NCBI GenBank assembly: GCA_021847105.1
Contig: JAJZUT010000005.1
Coordinates: 62,001 to 126,000 of the forward strand
DNA from: Pseudomonadota bacterium
GTDB taxonomy: Bacteria > Pseudomonadota > Gammaproteobacteria > Steroidobacterales > Steroidobacteraceae
Direction: 5' to 3'
Length of the DNA stretch: 64,000 nucleotides
Shown here: piece after piece, positions 44,819 through 53,666 of the stretch
How the letters are laid out: the number at the start of each line of letters is the position of its first letter
Position numbering within the stretch: position 1 is the stretch's first letter
Position numbers and translations under genes: made by a program
The notes under the pieces: model-generated
Databases searched by the model: none
Told to the model about the DNA's origin: nothing
The model's input: the letters and a program-made list of their open reading frames with translations, nothing else

Positions 44819-45505
44819 ATGAACCTGTCCCCATTGAGCGGAATCCGCGCCTGTGTCTTCGACGCATACGGCACCCTCTTCGATTACGCCTCGGCGGCCT
44901 CGCGTTGCCATGAGGTGCCGCAGCCGCTGCGCGAGAAGCTCAATCTGCTATGGCGCGAGAAGCAACTGCAATACACTTGGCTCCGCGCCCTGCAGGGCCG
45001 GCATGCCGACATCTGGCAGGTCACCGGCGAGGCCCTGGATTTCGCCCTGGAGACCGTCGGGATCGACGATGCCGCGCTGCGCGAGCGGCTGATGAACCTG
45101 TATTTGCAGCTTGATGCCTTCCCGGAGGTGGCGCAGGTGCTTCAGCGGTTGAAGGCGGCGGGCCTCAAGACCGCTATCCTCTCCAACGGCTCTCCCGAAA
45201 TGTTGGGAGCCGCAGTGCGCCACGCAAAGCTCGACCAGTTGCTGGACGCCGTGCTGTCGGTGGAAACCGTCGGCGTGTACAAGCCGCATCCGAAGGTGTA
45301 CCAGCTCGCTGTGGATCGTTTGGAGCTGGAACCTCGTGCCATCGCATTCCAGTCGTCCAACGCCTGGGATTCCTGGGCCGCCTCGGCCTACGGACTTCAC
45401 GTGGTATGGTGCAACCGCTACGGCCAGCGTCCGGAGCGTCTGCCGGGGCGGCCCGATCGGGAGATCCGTTCGCTGGCAGGGCTACCGGCTCTGCTGGGTG
45501 TCTGA
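44819..45505 (+). CDS. (S)-2-haloacid dehalogenase (type II)
   Basis: A 228-residue HAD-superfamily enzyme that hydrolyses (S)-2-haloacids to (R)-2-hydroxyacids. The nucleophile is Asp15 in CVFDAYGTLFD. Motif II is AILSNGSPEML, the Lys motif is VGVYKPHPKVY, and the FQSSNAWDSWAAS region has the Ser/Asn/Asp set special to type II dehalogenases. Length is normal. GGAAG lies a few bases before the ATG. It may serve detoxification; it is unrelated to its neighbours. Confidence 0.92.
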   Translation: MNLSPLSGIRACVFDAYGTLFDYASAASRCHEVPQPLREKLNLLWREKQLQYTWLRALQGRHADIWQVTGEALDFALETVGIDDAALRERLMNLYLQLDAFPEVAQVLQRLKAAGLKTAILSNGSPEMLGAAVRHAKLDQLLDAVLSVETVGVYKPHPKVYQLAVDRLELEPRAIAFQSSNAWDSWAASAYGLHVVWCNRYGQRPERLPGRPDREIRSLAGLPALLGV

Positions 45506-45603
45506 CAGGGAAGTCGTCCTGGGTGTCCGGAGGGTGCAATCCCGGGCGTCTCGCGCGGGTCTTCTGGATGTCGCCCCGTCTCGGGTGCGCCGGAGAGCCT
45601 CTC

Positions 45604-46353
45604 ATGTTGCGCAGGCTGGGCGGTTGGCTGGCCCGCTACCTCGATCAGCCCATTCGCCATTACGAGCCGCTCGCCGTTGTCTCGCTCGATTGTCTGGCGG
45701 CGGTACTCAGGCCTGCCGACGTGGTGCTGGTCGAGGGCAAATCCCGGGTCAGCACGCCGATCAAGTATCTCACCCAGTCCACTTGGTCGCACGCCGCGCT
45801 CTTTGTCGGGGACTTTCGGGAAACAAGCCATGGCCTCGATGCGCCGACACTCATCGAGGCCGACCTGCGCGAGGGAGTGCGCGCTGTGGCGCTGAGCTAT
45901 TATGGCGGGCACAACCTGCGCATCTGCCGGCCTGCTGGACTGACGGAGGCTGACGGCGGGCGTGTGTGTCGCTACGCGATCGAGCGCCTCGGGCTGGAGT
46001 ACGACCTCAAGAACGTCACTGATCTGGCGCGATACCTGTTGCCGGTGCCCCCGGTACCGGTGTACTGGCGCAGACAGCTGTTAGCGCTCGGCAGTGGCAG
46101 CCCGACACGGGCCATCTGCTCGACGCTTATTGCCCAGGCTTTTCAATCTGTGCGATATCCTATCCTGCCGCAGATCGAAACCGCTGGCGGGCGGCTGACT
46201 CAAGGTGCTCGCGAGGTGCTGCACCTGCGGCATCACAGTCTGTTCACGCCGCGCGATTTTGATATCTCACCGTACTTCCAGATTCTCAAGCCCGAGGTCG
46301 AATGCGGCTTCGATTACCGGGAATTGACCTGGGCGAGAACAGTTACGGTGTGA
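45604..46353 (+). CDS. YiiX/C92-type permuted papain-like amidase
   Basis: A 249-residue protein of the permuted NlpC/P60-like C92 group. LRPADVVLVEGKSRVSTPIKYLT is the typical opening, TWSHAALFVGD carries the catalytic His and RAICSTLIAQAFQSV the catalytic Cys (the order is permuted relative to NlpC/P60). Such enzymes cut amide bonds in lipids or cell-wall peptides. I start at ATG 45604; ATG 45568 is possible. The reading frame extends upstream over the dehalogenase end but is not protein-like there. Confidence 0.78.
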   Translation: MLRRLGGWLARYLDQPIRHYEPLAVVSLDCLAAVLRPADVVLVEGKSRVSTPIKYLTQSTWSHAALFVGDFRETSHGLDAPTLIEADLREGVRAVALSYYGGHNLRICRPAGLTEADGGRVCRYAIERLGLEYDLKNVTDLARYLLPVPPVPVYWRRQLLALGSGSPTRAICSTLIAQAFQSVRYPILPQIETAGGRLTQGAREVLHLRHHSLFTPRDFDISPYFQILKPEVECGFDYRELTWARTVTV

Positions 46354-46490
46354 GTCAGCCTGAGTCTCTTTCCTGCGCGAGTGTCCAATCGTACGTCGTG
46401 GACGCGGGCGTGATCCCCGGGTCGTGCGGCCAATCCCGCAGCATACCGGCGTGACGGCGGACCAAGCGGGAGTATCATTGCCGATGCGGC

Positions 46491-46691
46491 TCATACCGGG
46501 GGTTGCGCGGCAAACACGGTCCGTAACCGTTGCAGGAAGGCCGCCGCATCCAGGTAGCCGACCACTTGGTCGCTGCGCTCCAGGCGACCGTTGCGGTCGT
46601 AGAACGCTATGGTCGGCGGTTCGTAGATGCCGAAGTACTTCGGGAGCGCCCGATCGGCAGCGCTGCGCACGAACCGAGTCTGCGCGGCCTT
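46491..46691 (-). pseudogene. Thioredoxin-like (DsbD C-terminal type) tail without CxxC
   Basis: A 66-codon piece encoding DRALPKYFGIYEPPTIAFYD and then GYLDAAAFLQRLRTVF, matching the last half of the DsbD-gamma/thioredoxin fold (cis-Pro in EPPTIAFYD). The CxxC half is missing: the DoxX gene ends three bases upstream. It could start at GTG 46670, giving 59 residues, but without the redox Cys it cannot act as a thioredoxin. Most likely a remnant left when the bufferin operon was inserted. Confidence 0.55.
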
Positions 46692-46693
46692 TC

Positions 46694-47221
46694 TCAGCGA
46701 ACCGTGATCCGATCTTTGCTTCTCTTGAGCCAACGCTCGATGGCAAAGTCGAGTGAGAGCTTGCCCGGTCCCAGGGCCATGATGGCAAGCGCGAGGCCCG
46801 CCCACGGCAGGTGAAAGTTCGCCCAGCCGGAAGGGTCGGTGAGCTGGATGACGCCGATCATCACCAGAACGCTGAGCGCACTGAAACGGGTGGCGAGACC
46901 GGCTATGAGCAATACCGGGAAGAGGATTTCCGCGATGGCATCGATGTGCGCGAGCACATCCGGCATGGGGAAGGGGTAGAGATGTCCAAAAATATGCAGC
47001 TGGAACATGGACGAGAACAGGTAGTCGGCGACGGGCGAGACGTGGAACCAGCCACTCCACTTGGTGAGCCCCGACTTGAGAAACGGAATCGCGAGCGCGA
47101 GGCGCGCGACGGGACCTGCGAGCAGCCCCGCCGTCCATGCGATCCAGCCCAGTACGGCGTGTACGAGCTGGTCCAAACTGCGCGTGGTTGAGGGCGGGCG
47201 TTCAATGGAGCTCGTGGACAT
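46694..47221 (-). CDS. DoxX-family membrane protein of the bufferin operon
   Basis: A 175-residue membrane protein of the DoxX family with four helices, including VARLALAIPFLKSGLTKWSGW, AEILFPVLLIAGLATRFSALSV and GLALAIMALGPGKLSLD. DoxX proteins are the regular last gene of bufferin and gold-induced (gig) operons. It follows the DUF2063 gene by three bases. The role is unknown; a redox or export function is suspected. Confidence 0.88.
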   Translation of the reverse strand: MSTSSIERPPSTTRSLDQLVHAVLGWIAWTAGLLAGPVARLALAIPFLKSGLTKWSGWFHVSPVADYLFSSMFQLHIFGHLYPFPMPDVLAHIDAIAEILFPVLLIAGLATRFSALSVLVMIGVIQLTDPSGWANFHLPWAGLALAIMALGPGKLSLDFAIERWLKRSKDRITVR

Positions 47222-47224
47222 GAG

Positions 47225-48016
47225 TCAGTGACCTCGTGATCGGCGTCTCTTCAGACGCCCGGCAATGACCACACCGGTTTCCAGGATCCCGGTCAGATGG
47301 TCGGTCAGGTTGAATTCGGGACAAGATCGAAGGGCACGCTCTGCGGCCTGGGTGAGGGTCTCGCCGTCCATAAGGGCGGTGAGGAAGAGGGCGCCACCTG
47401 CGGGCAGTGCGCGCGCTTGCACTTCCGCTTCCGGTCGCGCCACCAGCGCGTCCTCGCCACCGGCCTCGAGATCGATTGGCTGAACTTCCACATCTGCGAT
47501 GTTCATGTGCCAGATGGAAAGCGCCGGGAAGGGCGAGCGCACGATGCGCACGGAAGGGTGGAGTGTGAGGCACATGTCGACCGCGCGGTCTGCTGGCACC
47601 CCGGCAAGGGCCGCGGGATCGAGTGGTGCTGCCTCGGGAGCATGATAAGCCTCAAGCCATGCCCGCTCGATGCGCGCAACATCCGCCAGATACGGCAGGC
47701 CCGCGAGAGGTTCAAATTGCTCAAGAAAAGCTGGGAATCCGCCGCCGTATTCGAGCATCACGGGAGAGCGCGGCAGGTCCTGCGCGGCGTAAACGCGCGC
47801 GGTCTCGCGGAAGCACTCCTCGCCGAGCAGGCGTCGGATCGCCGGGTAGCTCTCAGCCACGCAATCGATGAGGCTCGAGGCGACGTTGTTGCGGTAGACC
47901 GCAAAGCGTTTCTCGTCCGGGCTGCCGTCCGGAGCCACGCAGCCGCGGGGAATCGGCAGCTGCCGATCGCGCAGCGCCGCGGCGAATTCACTCTGCACCT
48001 CAGCCAGCGGCCGCAC
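47225..48016 (-). CDS. bufC: BufC-like partner protein (DUF2063)
   Basis: A 263-residue protein with an N-terminal DUF2063 domain (LRDRQLPIPRG, RFAVYRNNVASSLIDCVAESYPAIRRLLGEE) and a helical/beta C-terminal domain. It resembles MbnC/BufC proteins, which bind the RiPP precursor and hold it to the iron-dependent modifying enzyme. GTG 48016 has GAGGAG seven bases upstream and overlaps the end of bufB by 17 bases; a longer frame to 48079 lacks this signal. Confidence 0.87.
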   Translation of the reverse strand: MRPLAEVQSEFAAALRDRQLPIPRGCVAPDGSPDEKRFAVYRNNVASSLIDCVAESYPAIRRLLGEECFRETARVYAAQDLPRSPVMLEYGGGFPAFLEQFEPLAGLPYLADVARIERAWLEAYHAPEAAPLDPAALAGVPADRAVDMCLTLHPSVRIVRSPFPALSIWHMNIADVEVQPIDLEAGGEDALVARPEAEVQARALPAGGALFLTALMDGETLTQAAERALRSCPEFNLTDHLTGILETGVVIAGRLKRRRSRGH

Positions 48017-48902
48017 GAACGGTCTCCTCGTTCTGCCGGTCGCCCGAGAGAATGAGCTCGGCCCGCTGGGCCTCCGCATGCAGTTCTCCCCAGTCGGGCA
48101 GGTTCTGATCCCATTCGATCAACGTAGGTGTGGGGCCGAGCTTCCCGATGGCTTGCGCGTAGAGGTCCCAGACAATTCCGTCGATGAGCCGGTCGTGCGA
48201 GTCGATGAGGAGAGCTCGTCCGTGCGCATCGGCATCCGTGGCGTGGCCCGCGAGGTGAATCTGGCGCACATGCGCCATCGGGAACTCATCGATGTATCGC
48301 ACCGCCTCCCAGTGCTGGTTCGTGCACGCCACGTACACGTTGTTGACATCGAGCAGCAGGCCGCAGCCGGTCCTGCGCGAGATCTCGGCGATGAAGTCGA
48401 CTTCCCAATACGTGCTCTCGGCAAAGGCGACGTAGGTGGAGGGATTCTCGATGAGCATCTGCCGGCCGAGAGACTCCTGAACCTGATCGATATGCTCACA
48501 CACACGCTGCAGGGTCTTGAGGGTGTAGGGCACGGGGAGCAGATCGTTGAAGAACTGCCCCCCGTGCGAGGACCACGCCAGATGTTCCGAGAAGAGCCCC
48601 GGCTCGTAGCGCCCGATGAGCGCGGCGAGCCGGCGCAGGTGATCCCGATCGAGGGGGTGATCCGCGCCGATCGACAATCCCACGCCGTGCAGAGACAGTG
48701 GGTAGCATGCGCGGATCTCGGTCAGATACCGATGCGGCGGCCCGCCGGCCCCCATGTAGTTCTCTGCGTGCACCTCGAAGAAGCCGACGTCCGGCTGTGT
48801 CTCGAGAATCCTCCGGTAGTGCGGGGCTTTGAGCCCGACACCGGCCCGGGCGGGGATCTCGTTGCACGTGCGCCGAGGAGGTACGGCTTGTAGAACCGAC
48901 AT
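48000..48902 (-). CDS. bufB: BufB: DUF692 multinuclear iron oxygenase
   Basis: A 300-residue TIM-barrel enzyme of the DUF692/MbnB family. Such enzymes use two or three irons and O2 to turn Cys residues of the precursor into thiooxazole or oxazolone groups. Metal-ligand regions are visible: ENYMG (Glu), SLHGVGLSIG (His), SEHLAW, ENPSTYV (Glu), LLDVNNVYV (Asp/Asn), IHLAGH (His) and DSHDR. The N-terminal ARAGVGLKAPHY is typical. It lies 46 bases after bufA and overlaps bufC. Confidence 0.92.
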   Translation of the reverse strand: MSVLQAVPPRRTCNEIPARAGVGLKAPHYRRILETQPDVGFFEVHAENYMGAGGPPHRYLTEIRACYPLSLHGVGLSIGADHPLDRDHLRRLAALIGRYEPGLFSEHLAWSSHGGQFFNDLLPVPYTLKTLQRVCEHIDQVQESLGRQMLIENPSTYVAFAESTYWEVDFIAEISRRTGCGLLLDVNNVYVACTNQHWEAVRYIDEFPMAHVRQIHLAGHATDADAHGRALLIDSHDRLIDGIVWDLYAQAIGKLGPTPTLIEWDQNLPDWGELHAEAQRAELILSGDRQNEETVRAAAG

Positions 48903-48948
48903 GGGGCGAGTACCGAAGTCTGATCTCAGCCGGTAGCGGTGTCCGGGA

Positions 48949-49317
48949 TCAGCTTCCGCTCTCCGTGATCTTGTTCAGGCTTCCGTGGCCGTGAAGAATG
49001 GTGACGTACGGCGTGTGGATGGCGGTGCACGTCCCCGTGGGCACGAGCTTGAAGGCATTGCCCTGGTAGTTGCGAGCGGCCGTGCCGGCGCAGGTCGTGC
49101 CGGGTCCGGCATAACAGTCGTTGTGGCCGGCGAGCGCTACGCCCCAACATTGCTGGAATCTTCCGGTCTTCATCTCCTTCATGGTCATGGCCCGTTTTGC
49201 CATCATCTGCTTCATGGACATATGCATGCCCCCGGCGGCCGCCACAGGCCCGCTGAGGGCGGTGATGGCGGTGGCCAGGGTACCGGCCACGGCCAACGAT
49301 ACGTTTCTTTTGGACAT
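48949..49317 (-). CDS. bufA: BufA1-like bufferin precursor (DUF2282) with Met-rich leader
   Basis: A 122-residue RiPP precursor of the DUF2282 family. A Sec signal (about residues 1-28, ending VAAAG) is followed by a Met-rich stretch (residues 31-49, with eight Met) and a core with four Cys: Cys57 (QCWGVALAG), Cys68 (NDCYAG), Cys76 (TTCAG) and Cys97 (PTGTCTA). Spacing matches known bufferins, whose Cys are modified by BufB to bind copper in the periplasm. The Met-rich part is not typical and may add a Cu(I) site. The promoter at 49396 matches the SigF type. Confidence 0.9.
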   Translation of the reverse strand: MSKRNVSLAVAGTLATAITALSGPVAAAGGMHMSMKQMMAKRAMTMKEMKTGRFQQCWGVALAGHNDCYAGPGTTCAGTAARNYQGNAFKLVPTGTCTAIHTPYVTILHGHGSLNKITESGS

Positions 49318-49395
49318 CGCGAGTTCTCCGAGTAGGTTGATCTCAGGGACTGGTGGACCTGAGCGATCCGGAATATTCCCCGTCCCGTAGGTAGA

Positions 49396-49421
49396 TTCGG
49401 GCGGGCGCGCCAAAAGGTTAC
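49396..49421 (-). promoter_or_regulatory. SigF-type promoter of the bufferin operon
   Basis: On the minus strand GTAACC and CGAA are 16 bases apart (GTAACC complement at 49416-49421, CGAA complement at 49396-49399), 79 bases before the bufA ATG. It is followed by TTTT, as are the other two copies in the window. The consensus GTAACC-N16-CGAA is that of Caulobacter SigF. Confidence 0.75.
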
Positions 49422-49645
49422 GCCATGGTTCGCTCGGGTCTGCACTCTGCGGTATACCCTGGGGCGCGGCGAGTCGCGTTCCCCGCTGCACCAAGAGGGG
49501 CGCGAAGTCAAGCGGCGGCGTTGGACGGCGGCCGGGCTCGTGCATAAGCCGGTCGGGGCGCAACATAGCCGGCGGATCGCCGGTCCTTATGGTCTAAAGC
49601 CGTACGGCATCTGGGAACCCATCGCGTCGGAGTCGTCATACGCCA

Positions 49646-50713
49646 GTGGAATCCATTTACTACGTCCTGTCCTGGGCTTGCCACCGCAAATGTCCCCATT
49701 GCTATGAGTCGCGCTTCCGCCCGTATGTACGCGCAGCGCTGGAAGCGGTCGTCAGTGAGGCGGTCGCGAATTTCCCGCGCATCATCGAGCACCTGCCCGA
49801 GCGCATGACCTACCTCGACCGAGAACAGCCGGCACCGGACGGACAGCTACTGGAGCGGCGGGGCCGCATCATTCTCTCGGGCGGCGAGGTGCTCATCGAT
49901 CCGGTCCGCGCCCGGGTGCTGTATCCGGCGATGGAGCGCATTCAGGCGCGCTACGCCCGGGTGGGCGGCGTGGATCTCATCGTCCAGACAACGGGTGACC
50001 TGCTCACGGACAGCATCGTCGAGGATCTGCTGGCGCGTGGGGTCTCGACGATCTCGGTCTCGGGGATTGACGAGTTTCATTCCGGCATGAAGAGTGCCGC
50101 TCGGCAGACTGCATTCCAGGAGCGTTTGACGCGGCTCTTCGAGGCCCACGGTCTGCGGGCGGCGCAAGCACCAATGAATGCCGAAGCGGGACCCGAGGAG
50201 AACTCGGGACCCTATTACCATTTCTTCGGCGCTACCCCGGATGCGTGGATCGGCCGGCTCTGGCCGAGGGGGCGGGCCTGGGAGAATGGCCTCTCGAGCG
50301 CGACCCTGGCCGACAATTTCTGCAACCGCTGGTCGGGTGGGCTCCATTTCCTCGAGCATTGCTACAGCGGTTCCGAGGTGTCCATCGATCCGAGCGGCAA
50401 CGTGTTTCCGTGCTGCATCAAGACCCGGGTGCCGATCGGCAATCTGCTGGAGGACGATTTGATTTCGATTCTGGATTCTCTCGCGTGCGAACCGGCGTTC
50501 CAGGCCATCTCTGCGGGCCGCCCCGAGCGGATGGGACTCACCTACGGATGGAGCGAAGAACGCTTCATGGCCGAGTCCCGGACCGTCACGCCCAAAGGAG
50601 CGTCCTACGCGAACCTCTGCATCGGCTGTGACCGGTTTCACGAGGCCGTGCTGGGACCGGTCATCGAGGCGGCCCGCAAGCGGCGCGCTGCCGCGAGAGC
50701 CTGCGTCGCGTGA
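49646..50713 (+). CDS. Radical SAM protein with SPASM-like C-terminus
   Basis: A 355-residue radical SAM enzyme. The cluster Cys are 12, 16 and 19 (ACHRKCPHCYES); GRIILSGGEVLID is the SAM-binding GGE motif. A C-terminal Cys group (EHCYSGSE, FPCCIKTRVPIGNLL, NLCIGCDRF) suggests auxiliary clusters as in SPASM proteins that modify peptides. It is neither clearly ArsS nor any enzyme I can name. GTG 49646 is the start; its stop overlaps the next gene (TGATG). It heads a seven-gene operon with an ABC transporter, a flavoprotein and two glycosyltransferases, so the product probably is a small molecule or peptide that is transported. Confidence 0.8.
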   Translation: MESIYYVLSWACHRKCPHCYESRFRPYVRAALEAVVSEAVANFPRIIEHLPERMTYLDREQPAPDGQLLERRGRIILSGGEVLIDPVRARVLYPAMERIQARYARVGGVDLIVQTTGDLLTDSIVEDLLARGVSTISVSGIDEFHSGMKSAARQTAFQERLTRLFEAHGLRAAQAPMNAEAGPEENSGPYYHFFGATPDAWIGRLWPRGRAWENGLSSATLADNFCNRWSGGLHFLEHCYSGSEVSIDPSGNVFPCCIKTRVPIGNLLEDDLISILDSLACEPAFQAISAGRPERMGLTYGWSEERFMAESRTVTPKGASYANLCIGCDRFHEAVLGPVIEAARKRRAAARACVA

Positions 50714-51921
50714 TGCGTCTCATCTCCGTGCGGGCCGCCGCAGTTGCGGTTGCCCTGGCATTCATGACTGCCCCGGCTTCGGCTGCCGCTGCAATGCCGT
50801 GGAAGGCCGTCTTGGCGCAGGCTCGCGGCCAGACGGTGTATTTTGACGCGTGGGCCGGCGACCAGAAGGTGAATCTCTTCATCGCCTGGGTTGCACGCCA
50901 GGTCGCGGCCTGCTGCGACATCACGCTGCGGCAGGTGCCGCTTCAGGACACCTCTGAAGCGGTGACGCAAGTGATTGCCGAGAAGGCGGCTGGGCAGAAT
51001 GCCGACGGGACCGTCGATCTTATCTGGATCAATGGCCCGAATTTCTATGCGCTGAAGCGGCGAGGGCTTCTATATGGGCCGTTTACGCAGCGGCTACCGA
51101 ACTTCGCGCTCGTGGACACCCGTGACAGTTCGAACCTCTATGATTTTACTGTGCCGGTCGAAGGCTACGAATCGCCGTGGCGCAAGGCCCAGCTCGTCAT
51201 CATCTACGATTCCGCCTACGTCAAGCGTGTGCCCCGCGATATCCGCGCCTTCCCCGCGTGGGCGCGGCGTCACCCCGGTCGCTTCACCTTCCCGCAGGTG
51301 CAGAATTTCCTCGGCGTCGCGTTTCTCGAGCAGGCGCTCTACGCGCTGACTCCGGACCCCGCGCTGCTGCAGCGTCCCGTGAGCGAAGTCAATTTCGCGA
51401 AAGCGACGGCGCCTCTTTGGGCCTGGTTCGATCAGCTGCGGCCCTATCTCTGGCGCCACGGCCGCGAATTCCCGGCGAGCGGGCCGGCCGAACGGGAGCT
51501 TCTCGAGGATGGCGAGATCGACCTGATGCCATCCTTCGATCCCTCGGAGGCCGCCGCCGCCGTCGAGGCGGGCCTGCTACCGAAGACGGTCCGTACCTTT
51601 GTTCTGCAGCACGGGACGATCGGCAACACGAGCTTCGTCGCGATTCCCTACAACTCACCGCACAAGGCGGGCGCCATGGTGGTTGCCAACTTTCTGCTCT
51701 CGCCAGCGGCCCAGGCGCGTGCCGGAAATGTCCGCTACTGGGGTGGGCCGACCGTGCTGGATGTGGCGAAGCTGGCGCCTGCCGAGCGTGCGCTGTTTAC
51801 GGCGCTGCCTAAGACCCCCTGGGTGCCGTCGGACGTCGCGCTGCGTCACGTGCTTCCCGAGCCGAACCCCTCCTGGGCCCGCCGTTTGGCGCTCGCTTGG
51901 GAGCGGCGATACACGCCTTGA
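50713..51921 (+). CDS. ynjB: YnjB-like ABC transporter substrate-binding protein
   Basis: A 402-residue periplasmic binding protein with a signal peptide (about residues 1-25, AFMTAPASAAAA). The body, with GQTVYFDAWAGDQKVN, DLIWINGPNFYALK, PVEGYESPWRKAQLVIIYD and FVAIPYNSPHKAGAMVVANFLLS, matches the YnjB family of ABC binding proteins related to iron/thiamine types. The substrate of YnjBCD is not firmly known. The start overlaps the radical SAM stop and the stop overlaps the permease start, so the genes are tightly coupled. Confidence 0.87.
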   Translation: MRLISVRAAAVAVALAFMTAPASAAAAMPWKAVLAQARGQTVYFDAWAGDQKVNLFIAWVARQVAACCDITLRQVPLQDTSEAVTQVIAEKAAGQNADGTVDLIWINGPNFYALKRRGLLYGPFTQRLPNFALVDTRDSSNLYDFTVPVEGYESPWRKAQLVIIYDSAYVKRVPRDIRAFPAWARRHPGRFTFPQVQNFLGVAFLEQALYALTPDPALLQRPVSEVNFAKATAPLWAWFDQLRPYLWRHGREFPASGPAERELLEDGEIDLMPSFDPSEAAAAVEAGLLPKTVRTFVLQHGTIGNTSFVAIPYNSPHKAGAMVVANFLLSPAAQARAGNVRYWGGPTVLDVAKLAPAERALFTALPKTPWVPSDVALRHVLPEPNPSWARRLALAWERRYTP

Positions 51922-53666
51922 TGCGCGGGACGACACTCGAGTCGAGACTCATGTCTGCGCCACATGTGGCGCACTCGCCGTTGTGGCTGCGGCAGGCGCC
52001 GCGACTCACCGTGGCGCTGTTTCTGGTGCCCATCGCGGCGGGGCTTCTCGGCACGGTGCTGCCCGCCTTCGGGTGGTTGCCGGCGATCGGCGGCCGCAGC
52101 GTGAGTCTTGCACCGTGGAAAGCGCTTTTCTCCCAGCCCGGGATCCGGGATGCGATCGGCCTCACGCTCGTCACTGGGCTCACCGCGACGGTTCTGTCGG
52201 TCATTCTCGTCTTCGGATTTTGCGCGCTCGTGCACGGGCGGCGGCCGGGACGAGCGGGCCGAGCCCTGATCGCACCGATTCTCGCCACGCCACACGCGGC
52301 GATGGCCATCGGTCTCGGCTTTCTGATCGCCCCGAGCGGCTGGATCGTGCGGCTGCTCTCGCCTTGGCTGACCGGCTGGCATCAGCCGCCCGACATCGCC
52401 TCGGTGCAGGACCCGCACGGCATCGCGCTCACCCTCGGCTTGTTGGTGAAAGAGGTGCCGTACCTCCTCTTGATGACGATCACGGCGCTCGGACAGGTGC
52501 CGGCGGTGCGTCATATGGATGCCGCTGCCGCGCTCGGGTACGGGCGCACGGTGGCGTGGGTGAAGCCGGTCCTGCCGCAGGTTTATCGGCAAGTCCGCCT
52601 GCCGATCTATGCGGTACTCACTTACGCGCTCTCGGTGGTGGACATGGCGCTGATCCTGGGACCGAGTAATCCGCCGACTCTGAGTGTTCTCGCGCTGCGC
52701 TGGTTCACCTCTCCCGACATCCGGATGTATTTTCCGGCCGCCGCTGCCGCGCTCTTGCAACTCGCCATCGTGTTGGTGAGTATCGGGCTGTGGCGAGGCG
52801 CTGAGACGCTCGTGGCTCATCTCGGCCGGCGGTGGATCGCCCGGGGCGCTCGCGGTACTTTGCTCGAGCCTCTCGCGGGGCTCTCGGCCATCGCCGTGGC
52901 GGGGCTTGCGGGCTTGGGAGTCGGGTCCCTGGCCGCCTTGGCGGTGTGGTCGTTTGCCGCCGGATGGCGCTTCCCGGATATGCTGCCGGCGCACTGGAGT
53001 GCTCGACCGTGGTCGGGCCAAATCGGGACGATTCTTTGGCCGTTGGAGACCACGCTGGTGGTGGCCCTGTTTGCGAGCGGGTGCGCGCTACTGCTCGGCC
53101 TGGCGTGTCTGGAACACGAGCAGCGCCGGGGTGTTGCGGCGAGCTCGCGAACACTGTGGCTCCTTTACGTCCCGCTGCTCGTGCCGCAGATCGCGTTCCT
53201 TTTTGGAATGCAGGTTCTGCTCACGGTCTTTCATCTTGACGGCTCGCTCATTGCCGTGATCTGGTCGCATCTTCTGTTCGTGCTGCCCTACGTCTTTCTC
53301 TCCCTCGCCGATCCGTGGCGTGCTCTCGATAAGCGGTACGCGCGCACCGCGCTCAGCCTCGGTGCGCGGCCGCGGCGGGTGTTCCTCAGGATCAAGCTGC
53401 CCCTGTTGCTGCGTCCGGTCCTTATCGCCGCGGCGGTCGGCGTGGCCGTGAGTGTGGACCAGTACCTGCCGACGATATTCGCCGGGGCCGGGCGCATCGT
53501 CACGCTGACCACGGAGGCTGTGACCCTCGCAAGCGGCGGCGATCGGAGGGTCACCGGCGTCTTCGGGCTGCTGCAATCGCTCATTCCACTCGCGGTCTAT
53601 GGGATCGCGCTCGGCGTGTCGGGGCGGAACCGATTCCGCCGGCACGCGCTCGGGGCACAGTCGTGA
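51921..53666 (+). CDS. ynjC: YnjC-like ABC transporter permease (fused two-half)
   Basis: A 581-residue permease with about 12 helices, a fused pair of ABC half-permeases. Two EAA loops are visible: DAAAALGYGRTVAWVKPVLP and RTALSLGARPRRVFLRIKLP, which contact the ATPase. Length and layout match YnjC/AfuB/ThiP-type permeases. Start at ATG 51921, overlapping the ynjB-like stop. Confidence 0.87.
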   Translation: MRGTTLESRLMSAPHVAHSPLWLRQAPRLTVALFLVPIAAGLLGTVLPAFGWLPAIGGRSVSLAPWKALFSQPGIRDAIGLTLVTGLTATVLSVILVFGFCALVHGRRPGRAGRALIAPILATPHAAMAIGLGFLIAPSGWIVRLLSPWLTGWHQPPDIASVQDPHGIALTLGLLVKEVPYLLLMTITALGQVPAVRHMDAAAALGYGRTVAWVKPVLPQVYRQVRLPIYAVLTYALSVVDMALILGPSNPPTLSVLALRWFTSPDIRMYFPAAAAALLQLAIVLVSIGLWRGAETLVAHLGRRWIARGARGTLLEPLAGLSAIAVAGLAGLGVGSLAALAVWSFAAGWRFPDMLPAHWSARPWSGQIGTILWPLETTLVVALFASGCALLLGLACLEHEQRRGVAASSRTLWLLYVPLLVPQIAFLFGMQVLLTVFHLDGSLIAVIWSHLLFVLPYVFLSLADPWRALDKRYARTALSLGARPRRVFLRIKLPLLLRPVLIAAAVGVAVSVDQYLPTIFAGAGRIVTLTTEAVTLASGGDRRVTGVFGLLQSLIPLAVYGIALGVSGRNRFRRHALGAQS

